37,208 nucleotides of DNA from Gracilibacillus halophilus YIM-C55.5 (GTDB taxonomy: Bacteria > Bacillota > Bacilli > Bacillales > Amphibacillaceae): positions 1-37,208 of the forward strand of contig NZ_APML01000018.1 in NCBI RefSeq assembly GCF_000359605.1, read 5' to 3'. Below are positions 16,794 through 24,369 of the stretch, in pieces. The notes under the pieces are model-generated. The model ran no database searches. It had not been told where the DNA came from and saw only the letters and a list, made by a program, of their open reading frames with translations. The position numbers and the translations under genes were made by a program. Numbering within the stretch: the first letter of the stretch is position 1; each line of letters opens with the position of its first letter.

Positions 16794-18254
16794 ATGCAGA
16801 AGATCGAGGTACTTGGTTTGGGTGGTGGTGATATTAATCAATTACCACTGGGTGTATATCGCCAATTACAAAACACAACGAGTAAATGTTTTGTGCGAAC
16901 AAAAGATCATCCTATCGTGGAACAATTAGAAACAGAAGGAATAACGTTTACTTCATTTGATCATATCTATGAAAAACATGATCAGTTTCAAGATGTTTAC
17001 AAGGAGATCACTGAACAATTATTGCAATACGCATGGGAAGAAGGACATATAGTTTATGCTGTACCAGGACATCCCATGGTAGCAGAACGTACGGTTCAGC
17101 TGTTATTGGAACAAGATCAAGTTACGATCGAAATGGCAGGTGGACAAAGCTTTATAGATGATGTATTAACAGCAGCGAACATTGATCCAATCGAAGGGTT
17201 TCAATTGATCGATGCGACAAGCTTTGAACGTCACCAATTACAGCATCAACAACACACGATTTTTTCACAAGTATATGATCAAATGATTGCTTCGGATGTA
17301 AAACTTGTTTTGTTAGAAGATGTCGCGCCAGAGCAACTGGTTTACTTAATTGAGGCAGCGGGCAGTAGTGAAGAAACCGTGAAGCAAGTGCCGTTAGTCG
17401 AGCTTGATCAAGAAGCGACGTTGAGCAATCTGACGAGTGTGTATGTACCACCTATTGATAGAGAGAAATTGCATCATCAGTTTTTCTGTTTGCGTGATGT
17501 GATTGCTACATTGAGAGGGCCGAATGGATGTCCGTGGGATCGTAAGCAGACCCATGAATCGCTTAAGAAATATTTAATTGAAGAAACGTATGAAGTGTTG
17601 GAAGCTATTGATAAAGAGGACGATGATGGCATTATCGAAGAACTTGGTGATATCCTCTTACAAGTGATGTTACATAGTCAAATTGGTGAGGATGCAGGAT
17701 TTTTTACCATTGATGACGTAATATATAGTATAACGGAAAAAATGATTCATAGGCATCCACATGTATTTGCAGATGGGGATGCAACGACTGCAGAAGAAGT
17801 GAAAAATAACTGGGAAGAACTAAAGAAACAAGAGAAACCGTCATTCAGTCATAAAACAGTATTAGAAGGATTAAATCAAAGTCTTCCAGCTACGTTATAT
17901 GCTGAAGAAATGCAAAAAACTGTATCTAAAGTCGGATTTGATTGGGATGAGCCACATGCGATGTGGGAAAAAGTAGAAGAAGAATTGCAAGAATTTCGTG
18001 AAACCTTACGGAATGGCCATAAGGCGGAAATGGAGGATGAATTTGGCGATATACTATTTGCAATGATCAATCTAGCAAGATATTATAAACTTAATCCTGA
18101 AGTTGCGTTAATGCATACGAATCATAAATTTCAGCGTCGTTTTTCTTATGTTGAACAAAAAGTTGAAGAAAGCGATAAGTCATGGGACGATTATACATTA
18201 CAAGAACTCGATCGTTATTGGGAAGAAGCGAAGACAATGGAACTAGAGAGGTAG
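16794..18254 (+). CDS. yabN: YabN, tetrapyrrole methylase-like / MazG nucleotide pyrophosphohydrolase fusion
   Basis: A 486-residue two-domain protein (489 in B. subtilis). Residues 1 to about 220 resemble SAM-dependent tetrapyrrole methylases (EVLGLGGGDINQLPLGVY; YAVPGHPMVAERTVQLL). The C-terminal part, from about 225, holds two MazG repeats, with LRGPNGCPWDRKQTHESLKK, the metal-binding EETYEVLEAI and EELGDILLQVMLHSQ, and later EFGDILFAMINLARY. MazG proteins hydrolyse NTPs to NMP and pyrophosphate and clear abnormal nucleotides; the role of the methylase half is unknown. The ATG at 16794 fits AAGGGTG 6-7 bases upstream. rqcP follows after a dozen bases. Confidence 0.92.
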   Translation: MQKIEVLGLGGGDINQLPLGVYRQLQNTTSKCFVRTKDHPIVEQLETEGITFTSFDHIYEKHDQFQDVYKEITEQLLQYAWEEGHIVYAVPGHPMVAERTVQLLLEQDQVTIEMAGGQSFIDDVLTAANIDPIEGFQLIDATSFERHQLQHQQHTIFSQVYDQMIASDVKLVLLEDVAPEQLVYLIEAAGSSEETVKQVPLVELDQEATLSNLTSVYVPPIDREKLHHQFFCLRDVIATLRGPNGCPWDRKQTHESLKKYLIEETYEVLEAIDKEDDDGIIEELGDILLQVMLHSQIGEDAGFFTIDDVIYSITEKMIHRHPHVFADGDATTAEEVKNNWEELKKQEKPSFSHKTVLEGLNQSLPATLYAEEMQKTVSKVGFDWDEPHAMWEKVEEELQEFRETLRNGHKAEMEDEFGDILFAMINLARYYKLNPEVALMHTNHKFQRRFSYVEQKVEESDKSWDDYTLQELDRYWEEAKTMELER

Positions 18255-18266
18255 GGAATGGACGAA

Positions 18267-18533
18267 ATGCGACTGGATAAATTCTTAAAAGTATCTCGAT
18301 TAATTAAGCGGCGAACATTAGCCAAAGAGATTGCCGATCAAGGGAGAATACTGGTGAACGGGAATCATGCGAAAGCTGCCACTACGCTTCAAGAAGGAGA
18401 TGAACTCCAGATTCAGTTTGGTCAACGGTTATTAACAATTGAAATTAACCGTTTGAAAGAAACCGTCAAAAAAGATGAAGCAAGCGACCTATACACGATT
18501 AAAGATGAGCAATTATTAGGCAATAACAGTTAA
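18267..18533 (+). CDS. rqcP: RqcP (YabO), S4-domain ribosome quality control factor
   Basis: An 88-residue S4 RNA-binding protein starting MRLDKFLKVSRLIKRRTLAK, nearly identical to the N-terminus of B. subtilis RqcP (86 residues). Known role: it binds obstructed 50S subunits with RqcH during alanine tailing of stalled nascent chains. The S4 fold covers residues 1-60 (ADQGRILVNGNHAKAATTLQ). An in-frame ATG at 18258 would add MDE and has a GAGAGG site nearby; both starts are possible, and the family length favours 18267. It is cotranscribed with yabM-yabN. Confidence 0.93.
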   Translation: MRLDKFLKVSRLIKRRTLAKEIADQGRILVNGNHAKAATTLQEGDELQIQFGQRLLTIEINRLKETVKKDEASDLYTIKDEQLLGNNS

Positions 18534-18563
18534 TTTTATAAGTTCTAAACTTGTCCCTTTATT

Positions 18564-18571
18564 CATAAAAT
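18564..18571 (+). promoter_or_regulatory. possible sigma-E -10 of yabP-yabQ
   Basis: CATAAAAT matches the sigma-E -10 pattern CATACANT at seven of eight positions, 27 bases before the yabP start. The -35 region is poor. yabP and yabQ are sigma-E genes in B. subtilis, so the position is sensible, but the motif alone is weak. Confidence 0.3.
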
Positions 18572-18597
18572 AAGAATGGATAAAGGGAGGGGATACC

Positions 18598-18897
18598 GTG
18601 AATTATTATGAGAAGAAGCCTGTGACAACTACACAAATGGATCATCATGTAAAAATGACGAATCGGCGTTTACTCGAAATAGACGGTGTTAAAGAAGTCG
18701 ATAGTTTTGATAGTGAAGAATTTCTCCTGCAAACGGTCATGGGATATTTGGTTATCCGAGGAGATAATCTTCAAATGAAGAATCTAGATGTAGAAGCTGG
18801 ACAAGTAGCGATCAAAGGGAAAGTGTACGAGTTATCCTATTTAGATGATCAGCATGGGGAGAAAGCTAAAGGTTTATTTAGCAAGCTCTTTAAATGA
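18598..18897 (+). CDS. yabP: YabP, sporulation protein
   Basis: A 99-residue protein (100 in B. subtilis) of the YabP/YqfC family, with HHVKMTNRRLLEIDGVKEVDSFDSEEFLL and GYLVIRGDNLQMKNLDVE. In B. subtilis it is made in the mother cell and is needed for spore formation together with YabQ; the molecular role is unknown. The GTG start follows AAGGGAGGGG at a good distance. Its stop overlaps the yabQ start (ATGA), so the two are translationally coupled. Confidence 0.93.
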   Translation: MNYYEKKPVTTTQMDHHVKMTNRRLLEIDGVKEVDSFDSEEFLLQTVMGYLVIRGDNLQMKNLDVEAGQVAIKGKVYELSYLDDQHGEKAKGLFSKLFK

Positions 18898-19460
18898 CAC
18901 TCGATACCCAGTTCTACACCATGATGACTATGGTGCTAGGTGGTATATATCTGGGAGCTGTTTATTATACGTTTAGGCAAATAGCGGTCTTTTGGCGACA
19001 CCGAGTGAGTATTCGATATATGATAGAGATTATGTTTTGGCTTGTACAAGCTGCATTCATTTACTTTATTTTGTACAAGGTAAATGAAGGTGTATTGCGT
19101 ATCTATGTCTTTTTATCTTTGTTCTGTGGATATGCAATGTTTAAAGCATTGTTTGAACAAGCTTATCAACGTATCAACAATATGATGTTTTATTGGGTAC
19201 ACGCTTTATATACCTTCGTATCACGAATCATTTTTTATTGCGTTGTAAAGCCGATTCAATTGGTGCTTTCTGTGCTTCTCCTTTTGTTGACAGCTATCTA
19301 TCGAACCATCGTGTATCTTGTGAATGTCATTCGAACCATTTTTACACTTCTTGCAAAATGGATGTGGGCGATCATTAAAGTACTCATTCCGAAAAAAATA
19401 TTGCATTTTTTCTATTTTATTCTCAAAAAGTATAGTAAGATAATAAGAAAGAAAAACTAA
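18894..19460 (+). CDS. yabQ: YabQ, sporulation membrane protein
   Basis: A 188-residue membrane protein with hydrophobic segments at about 8-30, 42-62, 66-84 and 105-135, then a very basic C-terminal tail (LKKYSKIIRKKN). YabQ localises to the outer forespore membrane and is needed for cortex formation in B. subtilis. The start ATG overlaps the stop codon of yabP. Hydrophobic YabQ homologues diverge quickly, so recognition rests on topology, size and position between yabP and divIC. Confidence 0.88.
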   Translation: MTLDTQFYTMMTMVLGGIYLGAVYYTFRQIAVFWRHRVSIRYMIEIMFWLVQAAFIYFILYKVNEGVLRIYVFLSLFCGYAMFKALFEQAYQRINNMMFYWVHALYTFVSRIIFYCVVKPIQLVLSVLLLLLTAIYRTIVYLVNVIRTIFTLLAKWMWAIIKVLIPKKILHFFYFILKKYSKIIRKKN

Positions 19461-19483
19461 CCAACAATAGGGAGGTAGTGATC

Positions 19484-19861
19484 TTGCCATCAAAAAGTAA
19501 TGTCTCTCATATTAATGAAGCCTATATTCAGCAACATGATGCTCATTTGATACGACAACAAAAACGGAAAAAGAAATTGAAGCGAAGACTTGCGCTCTTT
19601 GCAGCAATTGTCGTGGCAACGGTGACGATTTTCACTACCTATCACCTCAATCAACGCGCCAAATTAGCAGAGATGCAAACGGAATATGAAGAACTCTCTC
19701 ATCAATTAACGAATTTAGAAAAAGAAGAGAAACAATTAACAGAAGAAGTGGAATTGTTAAATGATGAAGAATATTTATTACAAATTGCCAAGACGAATTA
19801 TTTCTTTACTGAAGAAGGTGAAATTGTGTTCAAATTACCAGAAGAAGATCCGTCATATTGA
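19484..19861 (+). CDS. divIC: DivIC, cell-division protein of the FtsB/DivIC family
   Basis: A 125-residue bitopic membrane protein, identical in length to B. subtilis DivIC, that joins FtsL and DivIB in the divisome. There is a basic cytoplasmic head (RQQKRKKKLKRR), one membrane span at about residues 38-58, then an extracellular coiled coil (LAEMQTEYEELSHQLTNLEK and on) ending in the conserved IAKTNYFFTEEGEIVFKLP. The TTG at 19484 is chosen because GGAGG at 19471-19475 is 8 bases upstream; the GTG at 19478 is too close. The gene's own stop codon overlaps the -35 of the yabR promoter. Confidence 0.92.
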   Translation: MPSKSNVSHINEAYIQQHDAHLIRQQKRKKKLKRRLALFAAIVVATVTIFTTYHLNQRAKLAEMQTEYEELSHQLTNLEKEEKQLTEEVELLNDEEYLLQIAKTNYFFTEEGEIVFKLPEEDPSY

Positions 19862-19887
19862 CACTTTTTCAATGGCTTGGCTATAAT
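19858..19887 (+). promoter_or_regulatory. sigma-A promoter of yabR
   Basis: A consensus TTGACA at 19858-19863 and a consensus TATAAT at 19882-19887 are 18 bases apart. The -35 includes the divIC stop codon. Both hexamers are perfect, so a strong vegetative promoter is expected. Confidence 0.8.
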
Positions 19888-19939
19888 ATAGTGTAAGTAG
19901 ATATTTTTTTTCAAAAACTTAAGGAGGAGCAATACTTTT

Positions 19940-20350
19940 ATGTCAATCGAAGTAGGCAGCAAGTTGCAGGGTAAGGTAACAGGAATCACTAATTTTGGAG
20001 CTTTTATCGAATTACCTGGAGGAAAGACAGGTCTTGTTCATATTAGTGAGGTTGCCGATAATTTTGTCAAAGACATTAATGAACATTTAACCGTGGGTGA
20101 TGAAGTGACTGTTAAGGTTCTTAATGTCGAAGATGATGGAAAGATCGGATTATCGATTAAAAAAGCAAAAGATAATCCGGATCAAGGAAATCGCCGTAAC
20201 AAAGGGCAAGGCCCGAAAAATAACCGCGAACGAAGCGAATCATTTGAACAAAAAATGAATCGTTTCTTAAAGGATTCTGAGGATCGTTTGGCAACATTGC
20301 GTAAGCATACGGAATCAAAACGCGGCGGACGAGGGGCGAGAAAAGGATAA
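19940..20350 (+). CDS. yabR: YabR, S1-domain RNA-binding protein
   Basis: A 136-residue protein. Residues 1-72 are an S1 domain (VGSKLQGKVTGITNFGAFIE, GLVHISEVA, VKVLNVEDDGKIGLSIKKA). The remainder is a hydrophilic, strongly basic tail with RNNKGQGPKNNRERSE and a C-terminal RGGRGARKG. Its relatives include general stress protein GSP13; the target RNA is not known. The site AAGGAGGAG precedes the ATG. It has its own strong promoter and ends with a terminator facing the tRNA terminator on the other strand. Confidence 0.93.
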   Translation: MSIEVGSKLQGKVTGITNFGAFIELPGGKTGLVHISEVADNFVKDINEHLTVGDEVTVKVLNVEDDGKIGLSIKKAKDNPDQGNRRNKGQGPKNNRERSESFEQKMNRFLKDSEDRLATLRKHTESKRGGRGARKG

Positions 20351-20411
20351 AAACTTGCTGTCTATGAATAAAAAGAAGTAACACGTCGACCATTTCATAT
20401 CGTTATACATG

Positions 20412-20440
20412 AAAGCCACTGATTAATCAGTGGCTTTTTC
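20412..20440 (+). terminator. rho-independent terminator of yabR
   Basis: AAAGCCACTGATT at 20412-20424 and AATCAGTGGCTTT at 20425-20437 form a continuous palindrome, giving a hairpin with a tight loop followed by T residues. Confidence 0.8.
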
Positions 20441-20451
20441 TTGGTGATGAT

Positions 20452-20489
20452 AAAAAAGGACCGAGCGTATATTTTACGCTCGGTCCTTT
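20452..20489 (-). terminator. rho-independent terminator of the minus-strand tRNA-Met
   Basis: Read on the minus strand, GGACCGAGCGTA (20486-20475) pairs with TACGCTCGGTCC (20469-20458), a 12-bp stem followed by six T (20457-20452). It lies just downstream of the tRNA 3' end. Confidence 0.88.
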
Positions 20490-20493
20490 GTAA

Positions 20494-20567
20494 TAGCGGC
20501 GGAGGGAATCGAACCCACGACCTCACGGGTATGAACCGTACGCTCTAGCCAGCTGAGCTACACCGCC
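20494..20567 (-). tRNA. tRNA-Met, anticodon CAU (elongator type)
   Basis: The minus strand folds into a full 74-nt cloverleaf: acceptor GGCGGUG/CGCCGCU with G1-U72, D-stem GCUC/GAGC, anticodon stem UACGG/CCGUG with loop UUCAUAC, and T-loop UUCGAUU. G1-U72 and the rest of the sequence match the B. subtilis elongator tRNA-Met nearly base for base. The T-stem GUGGG/CCCUC has a U50-U64 mismatch, where B. subtilis has a G-U pair. The 3' CCA is not encoded. In B. subtilis a tRNA-Glu is its neighbour here; none is present in this window. Confidence 0.95.
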
Positions 20568-20599
20568 ATATTGTTAATTTGTTCAAAGTCACAAGTGAT

Positions 20600-20628
20600 A
20601 TATTACAACAGCACAAAAAATCTGTCAA
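20600..20628 (-). promoter_or_regulatory. sigma-A promoter of tRNA-Met (minus strand)
   Basis: On the minus strand, TTGACA (20628-20623) and TAATAT (20605-20600) are separated by 17 bases and end 33 bases before the tRNA 5' end. Confidence 0.7.
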
Positions 20629-20695
20629 TCATCTTGAATCAATTTCATAATAATGTTTTATAAGCAATAAAACGAATCATTTCTATTGATTCTTA

Positions 20696-20861
20696 TTTCA
20701 TATACGGATGATGAAAAGTGGCTGAAACGTAGGACGGCGATTCCCGGAGGATAAAGCGCAGTCTGAAGATCCACTTTTGCGAGGATTGACCGAGCAAAAG
20801 TAAGCCCTCGGGAAAGCGTCCGTCTGAAGTGAAGGCCACATTATCATTCGGATTTTCATAT
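20696..20861. mobile_element. MITE-like structured repeat with inverted ends
   Basis: A roughly 150-bp non-coding element. Its ends are imperfect inverted repeats: GGATGATGAAAAGTGGC (20706-20722) and GCCACATTATCATTCGGAT (20835-20853). TTTCATAT occurs directly outside both ends (20696-20703 and 20854-20861), like an 8-bp target duplication. Internally GGACG/CGTCC and TTCCCG/CGGGAA pair across the element, and ACTTTTGC/GCAAAAGT (20773-20780, 20794-20801) form an inner hairpin. It has no ORF of its own. Similar structured spacer repeats occur in other Bacillaceae as far as I recall; mobility is an inference. It occupies the gap between the tRNA and spoIIE. Confidence 0.6.
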
Positions 20862-21004
20862 CTCATTTTGAATTTTGACATTCATTCATCTTATGTAAAA
20901 TTTCTTTCGTTACTGATGTTGGAAAAATAATGACTTCACAACTGACACACTTCTAGTATGAATATGTCGGTTTCCAAGTGGTTTCGCTTAATCAGTGAGA
21001 ATGG

Positions 21005-21070
21005 AGTCGAACATTTTGGAACGGCATGTTTCTTCTTTTGACAAAAAATGAATGAAATGTATGTTTCAAT
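21005..21070 (+). promoter_or_regulatory. Spo0A-type promoter of spoIIE
   Basis: Two near-matches to the 0A box are present: AGTCGAA at 21005-21011 (TGTCGAA with one change) and TTTGACA at 21037-21043 (TTCGACA with one change), the latter overlapping a TTGACA -35 at 21038-21043. A -10-like TTCAAT lies at 21065-21070, a spacing of 21 bases; TATGTT at 21060-21065 is an alternative at 16 bases. B. subtilis spoIIE is known to use a Spo0A-activated sigma-A promoter with a 21-bp spacer. Confidence 0.55.
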
Positions 21071-21095
21071 GAAGAAAAAATGAGGAGTGGTCGGA

Positions 21096-23552
21096 GTGAA
21101 TACGTACACAGGAAGTAAGCCGAAATCGTTTTTTTCAAGTAATCAAGATGCATTACGAAATGGGAGAGCTACATTCACCTCATATTTTACGTATATTATG
21201 CTAGATAAAGCACTTCTTCATTGCTTGATTGGCTTGTTATTAGGACGAGCTGTCATCCTATCTACTTTATCACCATTTGCTGTTGCCTTTATTACTTCTG
21301 TGTGGTTTTTGCGAAAGGATAAAGTGTTTCCGTTGATCTTATTTACGATCATTGGCGCTAGTACTCATAGTTTTCAGCAGAGTGTATATGTATTACTAGG
21401 GATTAGCGCCTTCTTTTGTTTGGCGATGTTATTGCATTTGACAAAAAATAAAGAGCGTTATTTACCTGTGATTGGTTTCTTGTCTGGAAGCCTTTCACGT
21501 CTTGCGATCAGTGCAATGACGACCGAATTAACGTATCTGGAGTGGGTTTTTGCTGCGGTTGAGGGAACGTTAATTGCGTTACTTATTCTTATCTTTATGC
21601 AAAGTGTTCCGCTATTATCACCAAAACGTTACAAACCAACACTCAAAAATGAAGAAATTGTGTGTTTTATCATTTTAATTGCCTCTGTCATGACAGGTTT
21701 TATCGGTTGGTCCATTTATGATGCGCAGCTTGAGCAAATGTTGTCACGATATTTAGTGCTTGTGTTTGCCTTAATTGGTGGTGCGGCAATAGGTTCGACG
21801 GTAGGCGTAGTGGCAGGTCTCATATTAAGCTTGGCCCATATTGCCAACCTTTATCAAATGAGTTTATTAGCTTTTTCGGGATTGTTAGGAGGGTTAATGA
21901 AAGAGGGGAATAAATGGGCGGTGAGTCTAGGCTTATTTGTAAGTACGATTTTAATCAGCCTATATGGAAGTACAGGGATTGACGTTGTGACCTCGTTGAT
22001 GGAATCTAGTTTGGCGGTAGGTCTCTTTCTATTAACCCCAGCTTCTTTTATTCGAAAAATTGCTCGCTACATACCAGGAACGATTGAGCATTCGAAAGAA
22101 CAGGAGCAATATTTACAAAAAGTTCGCAATGTGACAGCTCACCGTGTTGAACGGTTCTCAAACGTCTTTCGAGCATTGTCTCGCAGCTTTCAATCTGAAT
22201 CGAATCAAATACAAAATCAAGATGTGGAAGTCGATTATTATTTAAGTAATGTCACCGAGAAGACGTGCCAAACCTGTTTTTTGAAAGAAAGTTGTTGGGT
22301 GAAACAATTTGATAAAACCTATGACTTAATGACTACCGTGAAGGATGAACTTGAAACAGATAACGGCATTCATAAAGTCACGCAACGAAATTTTGAAAAC
22401 CATTGTGTGCGGTCAAAGAAAGTAATTGATACGATGCAACAAGAATTGTCCTTCTTTCAAGCGAATCAAAAGCTCAAAAAACAAGTGCTCGAGAGCAGAA
22501 AATTTGTTGCAGAACAGTTACATGGTGTGTCAGATGTGATGGAAAACTTTGCTGAAGAAATTTTAAAAGAAAAGGAAAACCATGAACAACAAGAAATTGA
22601 AATTGTCGCTGCATTAAAACATGTAGGAATCGAATTAGATAAGCTTGACATCTATAGCCTTGAAGAAGGCAATGTCGATATCGAAATGGTGATTGCCTTC
22701 CAGCAATATCATGGGGAAGCCGAAAAACTGATTGCACCGATTCTATCCGATATTTTAAGTGAAACGGTTGTTGTCGTCATGGAAGATTTATCACCATTAG
22801 CGAAAGGTCATAGTTTTTTTACCTTTGGTTCCGCTCGTAAATATGAAGTTACAACAGGGGTAGCGCATGCGGCAAAAGGTGGTGGATTAGTTTCTGGAGA
22901 TAGTTATAAAGCGATGGAATTAGGAGCGGGGAAGTATGCCTTGGCCATTAGTGATGGCATGGGCAATGGGAAACGTGCGCACGAAGAAAGTACTGAAACA
23001 TTGCGATTGTTGCAACAAATTTTGGAGTCAGGCATGCATGAACAAGTTGCGATAAAGTCCATCAACTCCATTTTATCCTTGCGCACGAATGATGAGATTT
23101 ATGCGACATTAGATTTAGCGATGATAGATTTACATGATGCATCGGTGCGGTTTTTGAAAATCGGATCAATCCCAAGCTATGTCATGCGTGGTGATGCGAT
23201 TGAAAGAGTAGAAGCAAGTAATTTGCCAATCGGTATTATTCAAGAATTTGAAGTAGAAGTAGTTCATGAGCAGTTTAAATCTGGTGATTTTGTCATTATG
23301 ATGAGTGATGGTATTTTTGAAGGCCCGAAACAAATTGAAAATGTAGATCTATGGCTCAAACGAAAACTGAGAGAAATGCAGACAACGGATCCACAAGAAA
23401 TGGCTGATTTGTTACTAGAAGAAGTTATTCGCACACAATCTGGCGACATTGATGACGATATGACCGTTCTCGTTGCTCAAATTGAAAAAAAACAACCGGA
23501 ATGGGCGCCGATTCGAGCAGAAGATGCAGGCATTCTCAGTCAACCGAGCTAA
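21096..23552 (+). CDS. spoIIE: SpoIIE, stage II sporulation serine phosphatase
   Basis: An 818-residue membrane phosphatase (827 in B. subtilis) that dephosphorylates SpoIIAA and so activates sigma-F in the forespore; it also binds FtsZ at the polar septum. The first 330 residues hold about ten membrane spans. A regulatory middle region with the CQTCFLKESCWV cysteines follows. The C-terminal PP2C domain shows AHAAKGGGLVSGDSY, the metal ligands in AISDGMGNG and in MMSDGIFEG, and GDIDDDMTVLV. The GTG at 21096 is preferred because GAGGAG lies about 8 bases upstream; another GTG at 21087 is within that site. yabS follows. Confidence 0.97.
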   Translation: MNTYTGSKPKSFFSSNQDALRNGRATFTSYFTYIMLDKALLHCLIGLLLGRAVILSTLSPFAVAFITSVWFLRKDKVFPLILFTIIGASTHSFQQSVYVLLGISAFFCLAMLLHLTKNKERYLPVIGFLSGSLSRLAISAMTTELTYLEWVFAAVEGTLIALLILIFMQSVPLLSPKRYKPTLKNEEIVCFIILIASVMTGFIGWSIYDAQLEQMLSRYLVLVFALIGGAAIGSTVGVVAGLILSLAHIANLYQMSLLAFSGLLGGLMKEGNKWAVSLGLFVSTILISLYGSTGIDVVTSLMESSLAVGLFLLTPASFIRKIARYIPGTIEHSKEQEQYLQKVRNVTAHRVERFSNVFRALSRSFQSESNQIQNQDVEVDYYLSNVTEKTCQTCFLKESCWVKQFDKTYDLMTTVKDELETDNGIHKVTQRNFENHCVRSKKVIDTMQQELSFFQANQKLKKQVLESRKFVAEQLHGVSDVMENFAEEILKEKENHEQQEIEIVAALKHVGIELDKLDIYSLEEGNVDIEMVIAFQQYHGEAEKLIAPILSDILSETVVVVMEDLSPLAKGHSFFTFGSARKYEVTTGVAHAAKGGGLVSGDSYKAMELGAGKYALAISDGMGNGKRAHEESTETLRLLQQILESGMHEQVAIKSINSILSLRTNDEIYATLDLAMIDLHDASVRFLKIGSIPSYVMRGDAIERVEASNLPIGIIQEFEVEVVHEQFKSGDFVIMMSDGIFEGPKQIENVDLWLKRKLREMQTTDPQEMADLLLEEVIRTQSGDIDDDMTVLVAQIEKKQPEWAPIRAEDAGILSQPS

Positions 23553-23634
23553 TGGCATAAAATAGGTATATTCTTCTAATGTGTTGACCAAGATGGAGGT
23601 AGGTAAATGATTGGGTGATTGGAGGAATATACCA

Positions 23635-24369
23635 ATGAAAACGGGAACGATCAAACAAATTTTGTTGATTACAGACGGTTGTTCAAATCAAGGTGAAGAT
23701 CCGTCACATGTCGCAACATTGATTGCTGAACAAGGTATCACAGTGAATGTGATCGGTGTGTTAGAAGATGACCAACGAGAACAACCAGTCGGACTACAAG
23801 AAGTGGAAGAGATCGCTAGTTGTGGTCAAGGGATTAGTCAAATTGTGTACCCACAAGCACTATCACAAACGGTACAGACGGTTACGAAGCAAGCCATGTC
23901 TGAAACGTTACAAGGTGTTGTTAACAAAGAATTGAAGCAAATCTTAGGTGAAAAACAAACGATTGAAGAGCTTCCGCCTGAACAACGTGGCGAAATCATG
24001 GAAGTTGTTGATGACTTAGGTGAAACAAGTGATTTAGAAGTGTTAGTATTGGTTGATACAAGCGCAAGTATGACAAGCAAATTGCCAACTGTACAAGAGG
24101 CTTTGATGGATTTATCGGTCAGTATGAATGCACGTATGGGTAGAAGTCGTTTTGCAGTATACCAGTTTCCGGGGAGAAAGGAATCGATTCACTCGTTAAT
24201 TGATTGGACGTCACAAATTGATTCCATCTCCACCATCTTTTCGAAGTTATCAAGCAGTGGTATTACACCGACGGGTCCCGCGTTAAAGGAAGCCATGTAT
24301 GAATTTGCAAAACCATCTTTACGAAGGAGGAGCCATACCGATGACTCCCCAGACATCGAAGAAGCCTAA
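23635..24369 (+). CDS. yabS: YabS, VWA-domain protein
   Basis: A 244-residue protein (245 in B. subtilis) starting MKTGTIKQILLITDGCSNQG. The von Willebrand factor A domain has a MIDAS-like DTSAS at residues 141-145, in LEVLVLVDTSASMTSK. The B. subtilis gene is expressed during sporulation, and its function is unknown. The ATG at 23635 has GGAGG 9 bases upstream; an upstream TTG in frame has none. The 3' end overlaps the yabT start by 29 bases, so the two genes are probably coupled. Adjacent to spoIIE and yabT as in B. subtilis. Confidence 0.9.
   Translation: MKTGTIKQILLITDGCSNQGEDPSHVATLIAEQGITVNVIGVLEDDQREQPVGLQEVEEIASCGQGISQIVYPQALSQTVQTVTKQAMSETLQGVVNKELKQILGEKQTIEELPPEQRGEIMEVVDDLGETSDLEVLVLVDTSASMTSKLPTVQEALMDLSVSMNARMGRSRFAVYQFPGRKESIHSLIDWTSQIDSISTIFSKLSSSGITPTGPALKEAMYEFAKPSLRRRSHTDDSPDIEEA

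Noticed and set aside
24341-24369. The overlap of yabS and yabT considered as a third frameshift
   Set aside because: Both proteins have full family length, and yabT has its own GGAGG-type ribosome site and natural start; the overlap is ordinary coupling.
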